DNA of 53,999 nt from a candidate division TM6 bacterium UASB340 (GTDB lineage Bacteria; Babelota; Babeliae; Babelales; UASB340), in the NCBI GenBank assembly GCA_001468925.1, contig LDIX01000001.1, forward strand, positions 4,258 to 58,256. Direction: 5' to 3'. Positions 1 to 8,123 of this stretch are shown here, piece after piece. Each line of letters starts with the position of its first letter. Positions within the stretch are counted from its first letter, which is position 1. The position numbers were made by a program, and so were the translations under genes. The notes under the pieces were generated by a model that did not search any database, was not told the origin of the DNA, and was given only the letters and a program-made list of their open reading frames with translations.

Positions 1-88
1 TTTTTTAAAAAAAAAAAATATTATAAAAAAAATAAAAAAAAATTATTATTTATTTTTTTTTTTTTTTAAAATTTAAAAATACAAAATT

Positions 89-661
89 TTATTTTTTTTT
101 ATTTAATAAATTTTTTAGCAATAAATAATTTTTGATATATTTTTTAGATAAATAATTTTTATAATTATTTATCTGAGTAGACAAAATTTGTTTTTTTGAA
201 AAAAAATTAAAAAATGGAGTATAAACTTTATATATTTTCTTGTTTGTGTCTAAATCATGTAACAAAAAATCATGAAACGATTTGAATTCCAAATTATTTT
301 TTTTACATAATTTTAAAATTTCTGATTCTTGTTTTACATGCAATGGATGATACAATTTATTAATATAAAAGGCTTTAATGCCATATTTATTTATAATAGA
401 TTCTAAGTCTTTAATATTTTTTATTATTAAAAGTTTGGAACCCAATTTATCAAGCTTTAAATCAAGATCTATTAATGATTCAACTATAAATTGCTGATTA
501 TTATAATTATTTTTACAAAATAAATTCAGATTTTCAGCCAAATATACCGGTAAAACATTACTCTTTGTTTTTAAGGCTTCTATCAATCCTAAATTATCAT
601 CCAATCGTAAATCATTACGAAATATAAAACAAATCGATCTATTTTCAATATTTTCTTTCAA
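89..661 (-). pseudogene. Truncated DNA photolyase/cryptochrome (N-terminal domain only)
   Basis: The 190-residue product matches the N-terminal alpha/beta (antenna-binding) domain of the photolyase family: it opens with an IC(F)IFRNDLRLDDN stretch, the family's typical start. Known photolyases are about 450-480 residues and carry a C-terminal FAD-binding helical domain that does the repair chemistry; that domain is absent. The frame ends in a lysine-rich tail from an A/T homopolymer (about 92-100), and all three frames downstream hit stops within a few codons. It is divergent from the hydrolase gene at 736. I read it as a decayed or truncated gene without light-driven repair activity; a stand-alone domain protein is less likely. 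Confidence 0.7.
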
Positions 662-735
662 ATTAAGCTCTCTTTCTCTATAATTACAACAAAAATAATT
701 ATGAAAAATAATTTTAACTCTTTTGGGGATAAAAT

Positions 736-1899
736 ATGAAGAAAATAATTTTTATTAAAATAATCTCAATTAATTTAATATTTGTATCAATAAATTGTAT
801 GATGCCAAGCAGCTCAACTTTTTCAAATAATATAGAAATAAGCATAAGACAAGTTTGTGTGCCATTTACCAACTTACAAAAAAAACCTACAAAAAATAAT
901 TTTAAGCAAGAATATCCGGTCCTATCAACTGATTCACCGGATATAGAATCTCAACTTTTATTTGGCGAATATCTATTTTTTGAAAATAAAAAACAAAAAA
1001 TTGATCAGGAAAAATGGATATTTGTTTACTGTTTAGAACAATTCGATGCAAATTTGACGCCATTAACAGGGTGGATTAAGAAAAAAGATTCTATTAGAAT
1101 TAGCGACTGTAATTATGATATTTATGATAGTATAAAAAAAGATAATTTTATCACTACAACAAAACCATGGAGTCAAATCAGTTTAATAAATAGAGACTTT
1201 TTAATAGATATTCCAATAGGCACCAAATTGGATTTTATTTCAGTATCAACTAAAAATTTTTTACCTGTAATGTTTACAACAACTGCAGTAGGAAAAAAAG
1301 CATACATATATTCGCAAAATATTATGCAACATTTAAAAAAGCCATTTAAATCAATACCAAAAATTGCAAATATTCGAAAAAATATAAAAAAAATTGCATC
1401 AGAATTTTTAGAAATGCCATACGCATGGGGAGGACGCACTCCATATTGTGAAAATTCTTACTATCAAACAAGTATAGATTGTTCCGGATTTGTTAATCTA
1501 CTGTATAGATCCTGTGGGCTTGCAATTCCAAGAAATTCAGAAGAACTATATAAATTTTGCAACAAACTATCTTTAGGTAAAGAATTAGAAACCGGAGATT
1601 TTGTATTTTTGGCTGATACTAAAACAAAAAAAATAAACCATGTCTTATTATTTTTAAAAAATCAAAAATTACAAGAATCTATAGGCTCTGAAAAACCATA
1701 CGCAAATAGAATAATAGATTTTAATACCCGTTTTGGTAAAAACAAAGAAAATATTAAATCCGGAGATGTAATTGGAAAAAAAATTATATATTTCGGTTCT
1801 GTATTAAATAATCAAGAAAAAATAAAACAAATAAATGAACTATTTTTAAACTGTGAACTAATTTTAGTAAATAAAGATAATGTAAAAATTAACGATTAA
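736..1899 (+). CDS. SH3-domain NlpC/P60 peptidoglycan endopeptidase, exported
   Basis: A cell-wall hydrolase of 387 residues. Residues 1-20 are a hydrophobic signal segment; Cys21 could be lipidated, although the preceding residues (SIN) are a poor lipobox. Residues about 35-190 look like two bacterial SH3 domains, and about 215-340 is an NlpC/P60 domain with YAWGGRTP, the nucleophile Cys249 in IDCSGF and the catalytic His302 in INHVLLFL. This architecture resembles the YkfC-type enzymes that cleave gamma-D-glutamyl-diamino acid bonds in peptidoglycan stems. The ATG at 736 follows a GGGGA ribosome site. dapF in the same window fits a DAP-containing wall. The exact substrate is inferred. Confidence 0.85.
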   Translation: MKKIIFIKIISINLIFVSINCMMPSSSTFSNNIEISIRQVCVPFTNLQKKPTKNNFKQEYPVLSTDSPDIESQLLFGEYLFFENKKQKIDQEKWIFVYCLEQFDANLTPLTGWIKKKDSIRISDCNYDIYDSIKKDNFITTTKPWSQISLINRDFLIDIPIGTKLDFISVSTKNFLPVMFTTTAVGKKAYIYSQNIMQHLKKPFKSIPKIANIRKNIKKIASEFLEMPYAWGGRTPYCENSYYQTSIDCSGFVNLLYRSCGLAIPRNSEELYKFCNKLSLGKELETGDFVFLADTKTKKINHVLLFLKNQKLQESIGSEKPYANRIIDFNTRFGKNKENIKSGDVIGKKIIYFGSVLNNQEKIKQINELFLNCELILVNKDNVKIND

Positions 1900-1911
1900 A
1901 AATTTGATAAA

Positions 1912-2097
1912 TTAAATCAAATTAGTTTTTTTAAGCAATGATTTTATCCATTTAACTTTGGTTTTTGCAAGCCACGAATTAGAATCTATAGTTAAACAAA
2001 AAGATTTTCCAAATAGATTAATTAATAAGAAAAAAACAATAGGTAATACTACTACAATAGAAATAAACAAAAAAGCGGCCTTCAATATAATAAACAT
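1912..2097 (-). CDS. Small single-span membrane protein, unknown function
   Basis: A 61-residue protein with one strongly hydrophobic segment at about residues 2-28, followed by a basic tail ending in KWIKSLLKKTNLI. It starts at an ATG whose ribosome site (AAAGGG) lies in the last codons of the upstream lipoprotein gene (stop at 2106), so the two are probably translationally coupled. It ends about a dozen bases from the stop of the convergent hydrolase gene. I recognise no family. Tight spacing, a good ribosome site and clear membrane topology make it a likely real gene rather than a chance frame. Confidence 0.6.
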   Translation of the reverse strand: MFIILKAAFLFISIVVVLPIVFFLLINLFGKSFCLTIDSNSWLAKTKVKWIKSLLKKTNLI

Positions 2098-2105
2098 ATA
2101 TAATG

Positions 2106-2672
2106 TTACCCTTTTTTAAATCCGTTAAAATCTGAATCATTTACAGGCTTAGAATTGATAACATCAACGCTGGATCCAATTTTAAGGGACTGCTCAAAAT
2201 TATTTTTAATAAATAAACACAATTTAGTTTTTTTATCTTCAAGAGATCTTATAGAAATTACAACCTGTTTTTTAGGTTTATCACAAATTAACAAACCTTC
2301 ATATTCATTTGATAAATCGCTAATCTTCCAGCCATCACGCTCTAGATTTTTTTTATAAAATATCAAAAGATCTACAATTCCAGATTCACCATGATAAGCT
2401 AAGAAATCAGTTTTATTTTCAAACAAATATACATCATTTTCAGCTTGATCAATAAGATCAAAACCAATAGGTACTGGCATATATGAATATTTAGCCTGAT
2501 TTACCAAAGCATCAGTCATAATTAATTCAGATTTAGGTATAACATCCAAAGCGATAGTAGAACTATTTTTAAATTTATGCTTGCCACATGATGATAAAAT
2601 TATCAAAGTTAAAACCAAAATCATAAAGCGGCCAAAAGGCCGCCACAAATTTTCTTTTAAAAATAAATGCAT
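2106..2672 (-). CDS. Putative lipoprotein, unknown function
   Basis: An exported protein of about 188 residues. A hydrophobic stretch ILVLTLIILSSC ends in a good lipobox (L-S-S-C) with Gly-Lys after it, so lipid anchoring is likely. I chose the ATG at 2672; a TTG two codons upstream and an internal ATG just before the hydrophobic segment are alternatives, and none has a convincing ribosome site. The mature part has no motif I can name; residues about 90-150 alternate charged and aromatic residues like a small alpha/beta domain. It lies directly downstream of rplS and upstream of a small membrane protein, with which it is probably co-translated. Confidence 0.65.
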   Translation of the reverse strand: MHLFLKENLWRPFGRFMILVLTLIILSSCGKHKFKNSSTIALDVIPKSELIMTDALVNQAKYSYMPVPIGFDLIDQAENDVYLFENKTDFLAYHGESGIVDLLIFYKKNLERDGWKISDLSNEYEGLLICDKPKKQVVISIRSLEDKKTKLCLFIKNNFEQSLKIGSSVDVINSKPVNDSDFNGFKKG

Positions 2673-2686
2673 AAGCAATATTAATA

Positions 2687-3091
2687 TTACTCTTTGCTCA
2701 AAGCTGCTTTAGCTTCTTTTTGTTCTTTTGTTAAAACCATTTCTTTAATTCTTGCCATCTTACCAACTTTATCTCTTAAATAATAAAGTTTAGCTCTTCT
2801 TACATCACCAGTTTTAACAATTGCAACGCCATCAATCATTGGAGAATAATATGGAAATATTCTTTCAACAAAAACACCGTCAGCACTAAGCTTTCTGACT
2901 GTAAATGTAGATGAAATTCCGTTATTGCTGATAGCAATAACATCACCCTTGTAAAGCTGGACCCTTTGTTTATTACCTTCTTTTACAATTTGGCCAACTT
3001 CTATAGTATCGCCAACTCTAAATTCAGGAAATTTTCTATCTTTTATCTCATAATCGAGAATAGTCTCTTTTGTAAGAACTGTAGCCTTCAT
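2687..3091 (-). CDS. rplS: 50S ribosomal protein L19
   Basis: The product matches bacterial L19, which sits at the 30S-50S interface of the ribosome. The core VGDTIEVGQIVKEG, QLYKGDVIA and VERIFPYYSP is intact. The frame stays open 17 codons further upstream, but the start is placed at the ATG at 3091 (MKATVL) because an AAAGG-type ribosome site precedes it and the resulting 134 residues is close to the family's usual length. It follows trmD, the classical neighbour, and has a strong hairpin in its leader (3139-3178). Confidence 0.95.
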   Translation of the reverse strand: MKATVLTKETILDYEIKDRKFPEFRVGDTIEVGQIVKEGNKQRVQLYKGDVIAISNNGISSTFTVRKLSADGVFVERIFPYYSPMIDGVAIVKTGDVRRAKLYYLRDKVGKMARIKEMVLTKEQKEAKAALSKE

Positions 3092-3138
3092 CTTGTTAAT
3101 ACCTTTATAAAAATATTTTATAAAATAAACTTTTAAGT

Positions 3139-3178
3139 ACAAACTAAATAATAGGTATTTTACCTTTATTTAGTTTGT
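3139..3178 (-). promoter_or_regulatory. Long hairpin in the rplS leader
   Basis: Between the trmD stop and the rplS start lies a near-perfect inverted repeat. The outer arms ACAAACTAAATA and TATTTAGTTTGT pair fully, and the inner AGGTA/TACCT closes a three-base loop. There is no uridine run after it on the minus-strand transcript, so it does not look like a terminator. It could be a processing or regulatory structure that separates trmD from rplS expression; that role is inference. Confidence 0.5.
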
Positions 3179-3188
3179 TTATCAACTA

Positions 3189-4541
3189 TTATTCAACACG
3201 GTTTTTTAAACCCAACCATCTATCCAAAATTATAGCAGCTGCAGACCGAACAGACAAATGGTTATAATCGGATAACCCCTTTATTGGTAATAGCAAGTAA
3301 TCGCTTCTATCTAAAATTTCATTAGATAAACCCTGCCCTGTACCAAAAACAAATAAAATTGGTCTTTTTTGTGAAAAAATTTCGCCTTGAGAATTATAAT
3401 CTATTATTTTAGGCCCATTATTATTTAGATTCGATGTTTTTGCTGAAGTTGTAATTACTATAGGCTCAAGACCTTCTATTCCTTTAATTTTATCAATAAC
3501 ATCTGAAAAACTTAATGCTGGAATAATTCTATTCACGGCTTGAAATCTACTAAAATTATAATCTATTCCATCCTCAGACTTCCAAAAATCCAAGAAAGTA
3601 TTCAATATTTTTTGCTGATCTTTCAATCCGGACACTACAAAATAGTTTTTAATATCATAAGTAGCACTACTTCTTGCAATATCATGAATATCAAGAGATG
3701 TAATCGAGGTATCGCCTACTTTATCACCTTGAACTAACACTTGCGAATGCATCAATGCAACGTAATGTTTTGGTATAAATTTTTTTGCTGTTTTTATTTC
3801 ATTAATATTAGGATTTGATGATATAAACCAATCAAATCGCTTAAATATAGTTTTTTTTACTGCTTCATTTTGTCGCCACTCATCAATTAAAGCATGATTG
3901 CCTGATAATAAAACTTCAGGAACCTCAATATTTTTCCATTTTTTTGGCAAACAATAGCTTGGATAGTCTAAGAAAGCACCATAGAAAGAATCTTTTTCAA
4001 CAGATTCTGATTTTCCAATAATTCCGGGTACCAATCTTAAAAAACTTTCAATAAAAAGTTGCGCCGGTAAATCACCGCCCATCAAAACATAATCACCAAC
4101 AGACAAAACCAAATCAGCATAAAAATCTTCAACTCGTTGATCTATACCTTCATATCTTGCACAAACCAGAATTATATGATCATTATTAAATTTAGAATTA
4201 TATTCATCTTTTTTACTATCTTTTATTAAAAAATTATTTGCTAAATTCTTTAATAAAATTTGATCCATTTTTTCACCCTGAGGCGAAAAAAATATTTTAA
4301 ATCCTCGCCCCCAAAGATTCTCTGCCTTTTCTATGGCATATTGAACAACTTCAGGTTTTATAAGCATTCCCACACCTGGGCCACAAATTTGAGTATCAAT
4401 TCGCTCCTTAGGCTCACACATATCCGAAAATTTTATAAAATTTACAGATAAGATCCCACTCTGCAAAGCTCTTGAAATAAGACTATGCTTAAAAAACGAA
4501 TCATAAAATTCAGGAAAAACAGTAATGATAGTAATTTTCAT
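3189..4541 (-). CDS. trmD: tRNA (guanine-37-N1) methyltransferase TrmD fused to a second SPOUT-like RNA methyltransferase domain
   Basis: Residue numbers count from the GTG three codons upstream; the ATG at 4541 is preferred because it gives the standard MKITIITVFPEF start. Residues 4-245 are TrmD, which methylates N1 of G37 in tRNA: SPQGEKMDQ, ARYEGIDQRV, GDYVLMGGDLPA and LLSGNH are present, as are Arg172 and Asp187, equivalent to the catalytic Arg154 and Asp169 of the enterobacterial enzyme. The usual GGGPGM loop reads GPGVGM. Residues about 255-453 form a second domain with FVFGTGQGL and YNHLSVRSAAAIILDRWLG, typical of a SPOUT knot and like the stand-alone family (Pfam Methyltrans_RNA) found beside trmD elsewhere. 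Usual TrmD is about 240-250 residues, so this is a fusion. Substrate of the second domain is unknown. Confidence 0.92.
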   Translation of the reverse strand: MKITIITVFPEFYDSFFKHSLISRALQSGILSVNFIKFSDMCEPKERIDTQICGPGVGMLIKPEVVQYAIEKAENLWGRGFKIFFSPQGEKMDQILLKNLANNFLIKDSKKDEYNSKFNNDHIILVCARYEGIDQRVEDFYADLVLSVGDYVLMGGDLPAQLFIESFLRLVPGIIGKSESVEKDSFYGAFLDYPSYCLPKKWKNIEVPEVLLSGNHALIDEWRQNEAVKKTIFKRFDWFISSNPNINEIKTAKKFIPKHYVALMHSQVLVQGDKVGDTSITSLDIHDIARSSATYDIKNYFVVSGLKDQQKILNTFLDFWKSEDGIDYNFSRFQAVNRIIPALSFSDVIDKIKGIEGLEPIVITTSAKTSNLNNNGPKIIDYNSQGEIFSQKRPILFVFGTGQGLSNEILDRSDYLLLPIKGLSDYNHLSVRSAAAIILDRWLGLKNRVE

Positions 4542-4553
4542 AATTTTCACAAT

Positions 4554-4614
4554 AAAAAAAACCCACGATTGAATAAACTTACAAATAAAGATAAGCCATA
4601 TTAAATTCGTGGGT
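4554..4614 (-). terminator. Rho-independent terminator or attenuator between khpA and trmD
   Basis: On the minus strand the arms ACCCACGA and TCGTGGGT (eight perfect pairs, loop of about 38 bases) are followed directly by a run of eight T. It should end, or partly attenuate, the rpsP-khpA transcript before trmD-rplS. The long loop is unusual for a simple terminator and could hold an alternative structure. Confidence 0.6.
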
Positions 4615-4637
4615 AATATTTAGATATAAATTCGTAA

Positions 4638-4874
4638 TTATTCTAAAATTTCAAGAACGGCTCTTTTGCGTTCTTTACTTGCAGCAGCATGAACTAAAGT
4701 TCTAATAGCTCTCGCAGTTTTACCTTCTTTTCCAATAACCTTACCTAAATCCTCAGCAGCTACACGTAACTCAATTATAGTGGCCTGTTCTCCGCTTATT
4801 TCCGTAACAACGACTTTTTCAGGTTTATCTACCAGCTTCTTAACTATATATTCAACAAGTTCCTTAAGCATCAT
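4638..4874 (-). CDS. khpA: KH-domain RNA-binding protein KhpA
   Basis: A 78-residue single KH domain protein with the RNA-binding [14 protein letters not shown] loop, the right length and the right place (rpsP-khpA) for KhpA, a small RNA chaperone that in other bacteria works with KhpB/Jag. Two ATG codons in tandem follow TAGGAG; the second (4871) has the better spacing, so the first methionine may not be the initiator. The gene is separated from rpsP by 43 bases and from trmD by a terminator-like hairpin. rimM, usually next, is missing. Confidence 0.9.
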   Translation of the reverse strand: MMLKELVEYIVKKLVDKPEKVVVTEISGEQATIIELRVAAEDLGKVIGKEGKTARAIRTLVHAAASKERKRAVLEILE

Positions 4875-4917
4875 TTAACTCCTAGCTCATAATAATTACG
4901 GGATGTAACCAACTAAA

Positions 4918-5151
4918 CTACTTAGATATTTTAATAAGTTTTTTAACGGCAGGAGAGCAAATAGCTCCTTTTAAAACCCAATCATTAATACGATCAGTAT
5001 GAAGCTGTAATACATCATGTTTTATTGGATCGTAACTTCCAAGGTTTTCCAAAAACGCGCCATCTCTCTTTTTTCTTGAATCAACTGCAACAACTCGCCA
5101 ATATGGTCGATTATTCTTTCCCATGCGACTAAGACGAATTTTAACTGACAT
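4918..5151 (-). CDS. rpsP: 30S ribosomal protein S16
   Basis: A 77-residue match to bacterial S16, an early-assembly 30S protein: VKIRLSRMGKNNRPYWRVVAVDSR at the start, then ENLGSYDP and a basic C-terminus. The ATG at 5151 follows an AAGGGA ribosome site. It leads the block rpsP-khpA-(terminator)-trmD-rplS and lies about 100 bases downstream of ffh. The ffh-rpsP-trmD-rplS order is widely conserved, which supports all four calls. Confidence 0.96.
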   Translation of the reverse strand: MSVKIRLSRMGKNNRPYWRVVAVDSRKKRDGAFLENLGSYDPIKHDVLQLHTDRINDWVLKGAICSPAVKKLIKISK

Positions 5152-5249
5152 AAAAAAATCCCTTCAACTAACAATAATCGGTGTAATAGACCAAATTAAT
5201 TAACACTGTAATATACCATTAAATTCAATAAAGCAAAACCCCACAAAGA

Positions 5250-6566
5250 TCAAAATGGTTTAAACTTTCTAAACATTTTAGCAAATTGCTTACTTTGTTC
5301 AAATTTTTGTAACAAAATATTGATATCGGATACTAAAACCCCTGATCCCAAAGCTATTCTTTTTTTTCTTGATGCATCCAATATTTGCGGCAAAAAACGT
5401 TCTTTTTTTGTCATAGAAGAAATAATTGCTTTGAATTTCTTCATCTCTTCCTGGCTTTTTTCAAGCATTTCAGGAGAAATTGTGTTTGCTCCGGGCAAAT
5501 ATTTAGCTATTTTCTGCAAAGATCCCATTTGGGAAACCATTGAAATTTGATCCAAAAAATCTTGTAATGAAAAATTACCGGCCATTAAATTATTGGCTAC
5601 ATCACCGGACTTTTTTTCATCTATCAAATCTTGCGATTTTTCTATTAATGTTAAAATATCACCCATCCCTAAAATTCTTGAAGCCATTCTCTCCGGAATA
5701 AAACTTTCAATATCGTCAATCTTTTCACCTGATCCCACAAATATTATATTTTTTTTAAGTTCATATTTGAAAGAAAAAGCAGCACCGCCTCTGGTATCGC
5801 TATCCATTTTAGTTAAAATCGCCGAATTAAAACCAACCGATTTATCAAAAACTTTAGCAACATTAAGCGATTCCTGACCTGTCATGGAATCTAGAACTAA
5901 AATTTTATATTTTGGCTCTAAATTTTTATCAATTTGCTTCAATTCTTCAATCATATCTTGGTCAATATGCAAACGTCCGGCTGTATCTAAAAATAAAAGT
6001 TGATAACTATTTTTTTTATAATAATTGTATATATCGTAAGCTGCTTTTAATGAGTCACCGGTATCCGGAGCATAAAAGTCAACTCCAACTTGTTTTGCCA
6101 ATATTTTTAATTGCTCAATTGCAGCCGGTCTATAAAAATCTACCGAAGCAAGAAGTATTTTTCTGTTTTTTCCATTTTTTTTAGCCTGCTTTAAAATATA
6201 ATTTGCAAGCTTAGCTACAGTAGTTGTTTTACCGGAACCCTGTAAGCCCATAACCATTATTACAGATGGAATTTGAAAAGAATCAACAACAAAATTATTT
6301 TCACCTCCGAGAAATTCTAAAAGCTTGTCATAGACTATTTTTATAAATTTTTCACCCGGTCTCAATCCGGACTGAAGTTTTGTATTTATAATCTCACTCT
6401 TAATTCCGGATAAAAAACTTTGTACCAATTCATAAGGTACATCAGCATCTAATAATGCATTTTGCACCTGATTTACGGCATCCTGTATATTTTCTTCCGT
6501 CAAACGACCTTTATCCTTCATCCATCCCAAAATTCCGGAAAATTTTTGTGATAAAAAATCAAACAT
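5250..6566 (-). CDS. ffh: Signal recognition particle GTPase Ffh/SRP54
   Basis: A 438-residue Ffh, the protein part of the signal recognition particle that carries nascent membrane and exported proteins to FtsY. The N domain is residues 1-95. The G domain has GLQGSGKTT (P-loop, about 107-115), LLASVDFYRPAAIEQL, LFLDTAGRLHID and ILTKMDSDTRGGAA. The M domain from about 300 carries the RNA- and signal-binding helices and ends with SKQFAKMFRKFKPF. The length is near normal, with little of the methionine-rich tail seen in some species. Its partner ftsY is at 32272-33171. Confidence 0.96.
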   Translation of the reverse strand: MFDFLSQKFSGILGWMKDKGRLTEENIQDAVNQVQNALLDADVPYELVQSFLSGIKSEIINTKLQSGLRPGEKFIKIVYDKLLEFLGGENNFVVDSFQIPSVIMVMGLQGSGKTTTVAKLANYILKQAKKNGKNRKILLASVDFYRPAAIEQLKILAKQVGVDFYAPDTGDSLKAAYDIYNYYKKNSYQLLFLDTAGRLHIDQDMIEELKQIDKNLEPKYKILVLDSMTGQESLNVAKVFDKSVGFNSAILTKMDSDTRGGAAFSFKYELKKNIIFVGSGEKIDDIESFIPERMASRILGMGDILTLIEKSQDLIDEKKSGDVANNLMAGNFSLQDFLDQISMVSQMGSLQKIAKYLPGANTISPEMLEKSQEEMKKFKAIISSMTKKERFLPQILDASRKKRIALGSGVLVSDINILLQKFEQSKQFAKMFRKFKPF

Positions 6567-6621
6567 AACAAGTTCTTTCAGTATTTAAATTTTAAAATTA
6601 AAGAAATTTATAGAATAAATT

Positions 6622-6695
6622 GGTGCCGGGAGGCAGAATTGAACTGCCGACACAAAGATTTTCAGTCTTTTGCTCTACCACTGAGCTACCCCGGC
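6622..6695 (-). tRNA. tRNA-Phe (anticodon GAA), CCA encoded
   Basis: The minus strand folds as a full cloverleaf: acceptor GCCGGGG pairs with TCCCGGC, discriminator A, then an encoded CCA. The anticodon loop CTGAAAA gives GAA for phenylalanine, and the T-arm contains GTTCAATTC. It stands alone between ffh and the ankyrin-like gene, about 1.4 kb from pheS on the other strand. Confidence 0.96.
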
Positions 6696-6789
6696 ACAGA
6701 AAATTTTTAATAATGATTGTATGGTACAAATAAGATGATTTTATGTCAATAGAATATCTGTATTTTTTTTAATATTTATATTCCAATAA

Positions 6790-7959
6790 CTAATCTTTGT
6801 ATATTTGAGATAGCATATTAATTAACTTTGTATAACAATCTACATGTTTTTGGATTTCGTTTTGTTTAATAAGAGATATATTAGATTTCGCCTTTTCCAA
6901 ATCTAATAATTTCTTATATTCGTTTAATTTTTCCATAGCCAAATCAGTTGCATATTTATCCTGTCTATTTCTATAAAGAGCAGTAATATCTTTTTCTTTT
7001 AAAATTAATGCTACAAACTCACATTTATCTTCTATTTTTTCATATTTTTCGGTCTCAATTACCACATGTATTGGTGTATTTTTATTAAAATCCCAAAGCT
7101 GTACCAAAACACCCTCTTTCAATAAAATTTTTAACCAATTTAAATTACAGTAAATTGCAACATAGTGAATAAATGCCTTTAATATATAATCAGGATTTCC
7201 CAAATGTTCCACCAACTTATCACGTTGTTCTAAAAATGTTTGCAATAAACTAACTGATTTAATAACCGTTATAAATTTTTGAATTTTCTCGATATCTTTC
7301 ACTTGTGCAATATTTTCAAAATATTTTACTATCAATTTATCATCGGGAATAAATTTACATTTTTCAATTAATGAAGTAAGAATTTCAAGAGATCCATATT
7401 TTAAAGACAAATTTAACAACATATCTTTTAGACTGGCATCAATATTATTTAAATTTAATAAGTTATAATAAGTCTTTAAAATTTTTTCGCTATCCAAACT
7501 TACGACATAATTTATTATTGTTTCTTTATCATTATTAAATATATAATTTAAAACTTTACTTAATTCAAAACTGGATACAATATTTCCTAATAAAGCTTTT
7601 TGTTTTTCTATATCATTATTTAAAATTGCCGAAACAATATCTGCCAAATGTAAATCTCTTAAATCCGGCGTTAAATTATCTAATTTATATATTTCAGAAG
7701 TTTTTTGTGTAAAATTTGTAGATAATAAATCTTTTAAATTTATAAGCCCACTTTTTACCATATTGTCTTGAACTATAGATCCAATTTCTGATGCATTTTG
7801 CTGTCCACCGGAAAAACCGGAAATATCAACTTGAGTTATTACGCTAGGAACGACAACCGGCTGAATTATCGGTAAAGATTGTGCATTATTATTTTTTGAT
7901 ATAAAAACAATCAAATAAAAGAATAAAAAAAATAATAAGACTTTTTTTAATCTATCCAT
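6790..7959 (-). CDS. Exported protein with C-terminal ankyrin-like repeats
   Basis: A 389-residue protein with a clear signal peptide (residues about 5-27, a phenylalanine/leucine-rich core ending before AQS), so it is exported. Residues about 60-270 are helical with no motif I can name. Residues about 275-370 look like ankyrin repeats: LNWLKILLKEGVLV, NKNTPIHVVIE, VALILKEKDITALY and NRQDKYATDLAMEKL follow the helix-turn-helix spacing and the TPIHVV version of TPLHLA. Ankyrin proteins bind other proteins, and exported ones in intracellular bacteria are often effectors; that role is only an inference. Upstream on its own strand there is a GGGG-containing ribosome site. Confidence 0.7.
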   Translation of the reverse strand: MDRLKKVLLFFLFFYLIVFISKNNNAQSLPIIQPVVVPSVITQVDISGFSGGQQNASEIGSIVQDNMVKSGLINLKDLLSTNFTQKTSEIYKLDNLTPDLRDLHLADIVSAILNNDIEKQKALLGNIVSSFELSKVLNYIFNNDKETIINYVVSLDSEKILKTYYNLLNLNNIDASLKDMLLNLSLKYGSLEILTSLIEKCKFIPDDKLIVKYFENIAQVKDIEKIQKFITVIKSVSLLQTFLEQRDKLVEHLGNPDYILKAFIHYVAIYCNLNWLKILLKEGVLVQLWDFNKNTPIHVVIETEKYEKIEDKCEFVALILKEKDITALYRNRQDKYATDLAMEKLNEYKKLLDLEKAKSNISLIKQNEIQKHVDCYTKLINMLSQIYKD

Positions 7960-8123
7960 AAAATCCCCCCAGAAAAATAAATATTCTAGAAAGATATTAT
8001 CATTTTTACAAATAGGAAATCAATATATTTAAAAAAAACCAAAAACATATTTGGGTAAAATCAAAAAAAATGATAACATTTCAGAATAAAGCCAAATAAA
8101 TATTTATTGTTTTAGGATATATA

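Noticed and set aside
1-88. Extreme A/T homopolymer tract at the left edge, considered as an origin or a gene end
   Set aside because: There are no DnaA-box-like sites or other structure; it appears to be decayed sequence after the truncated photolyase.
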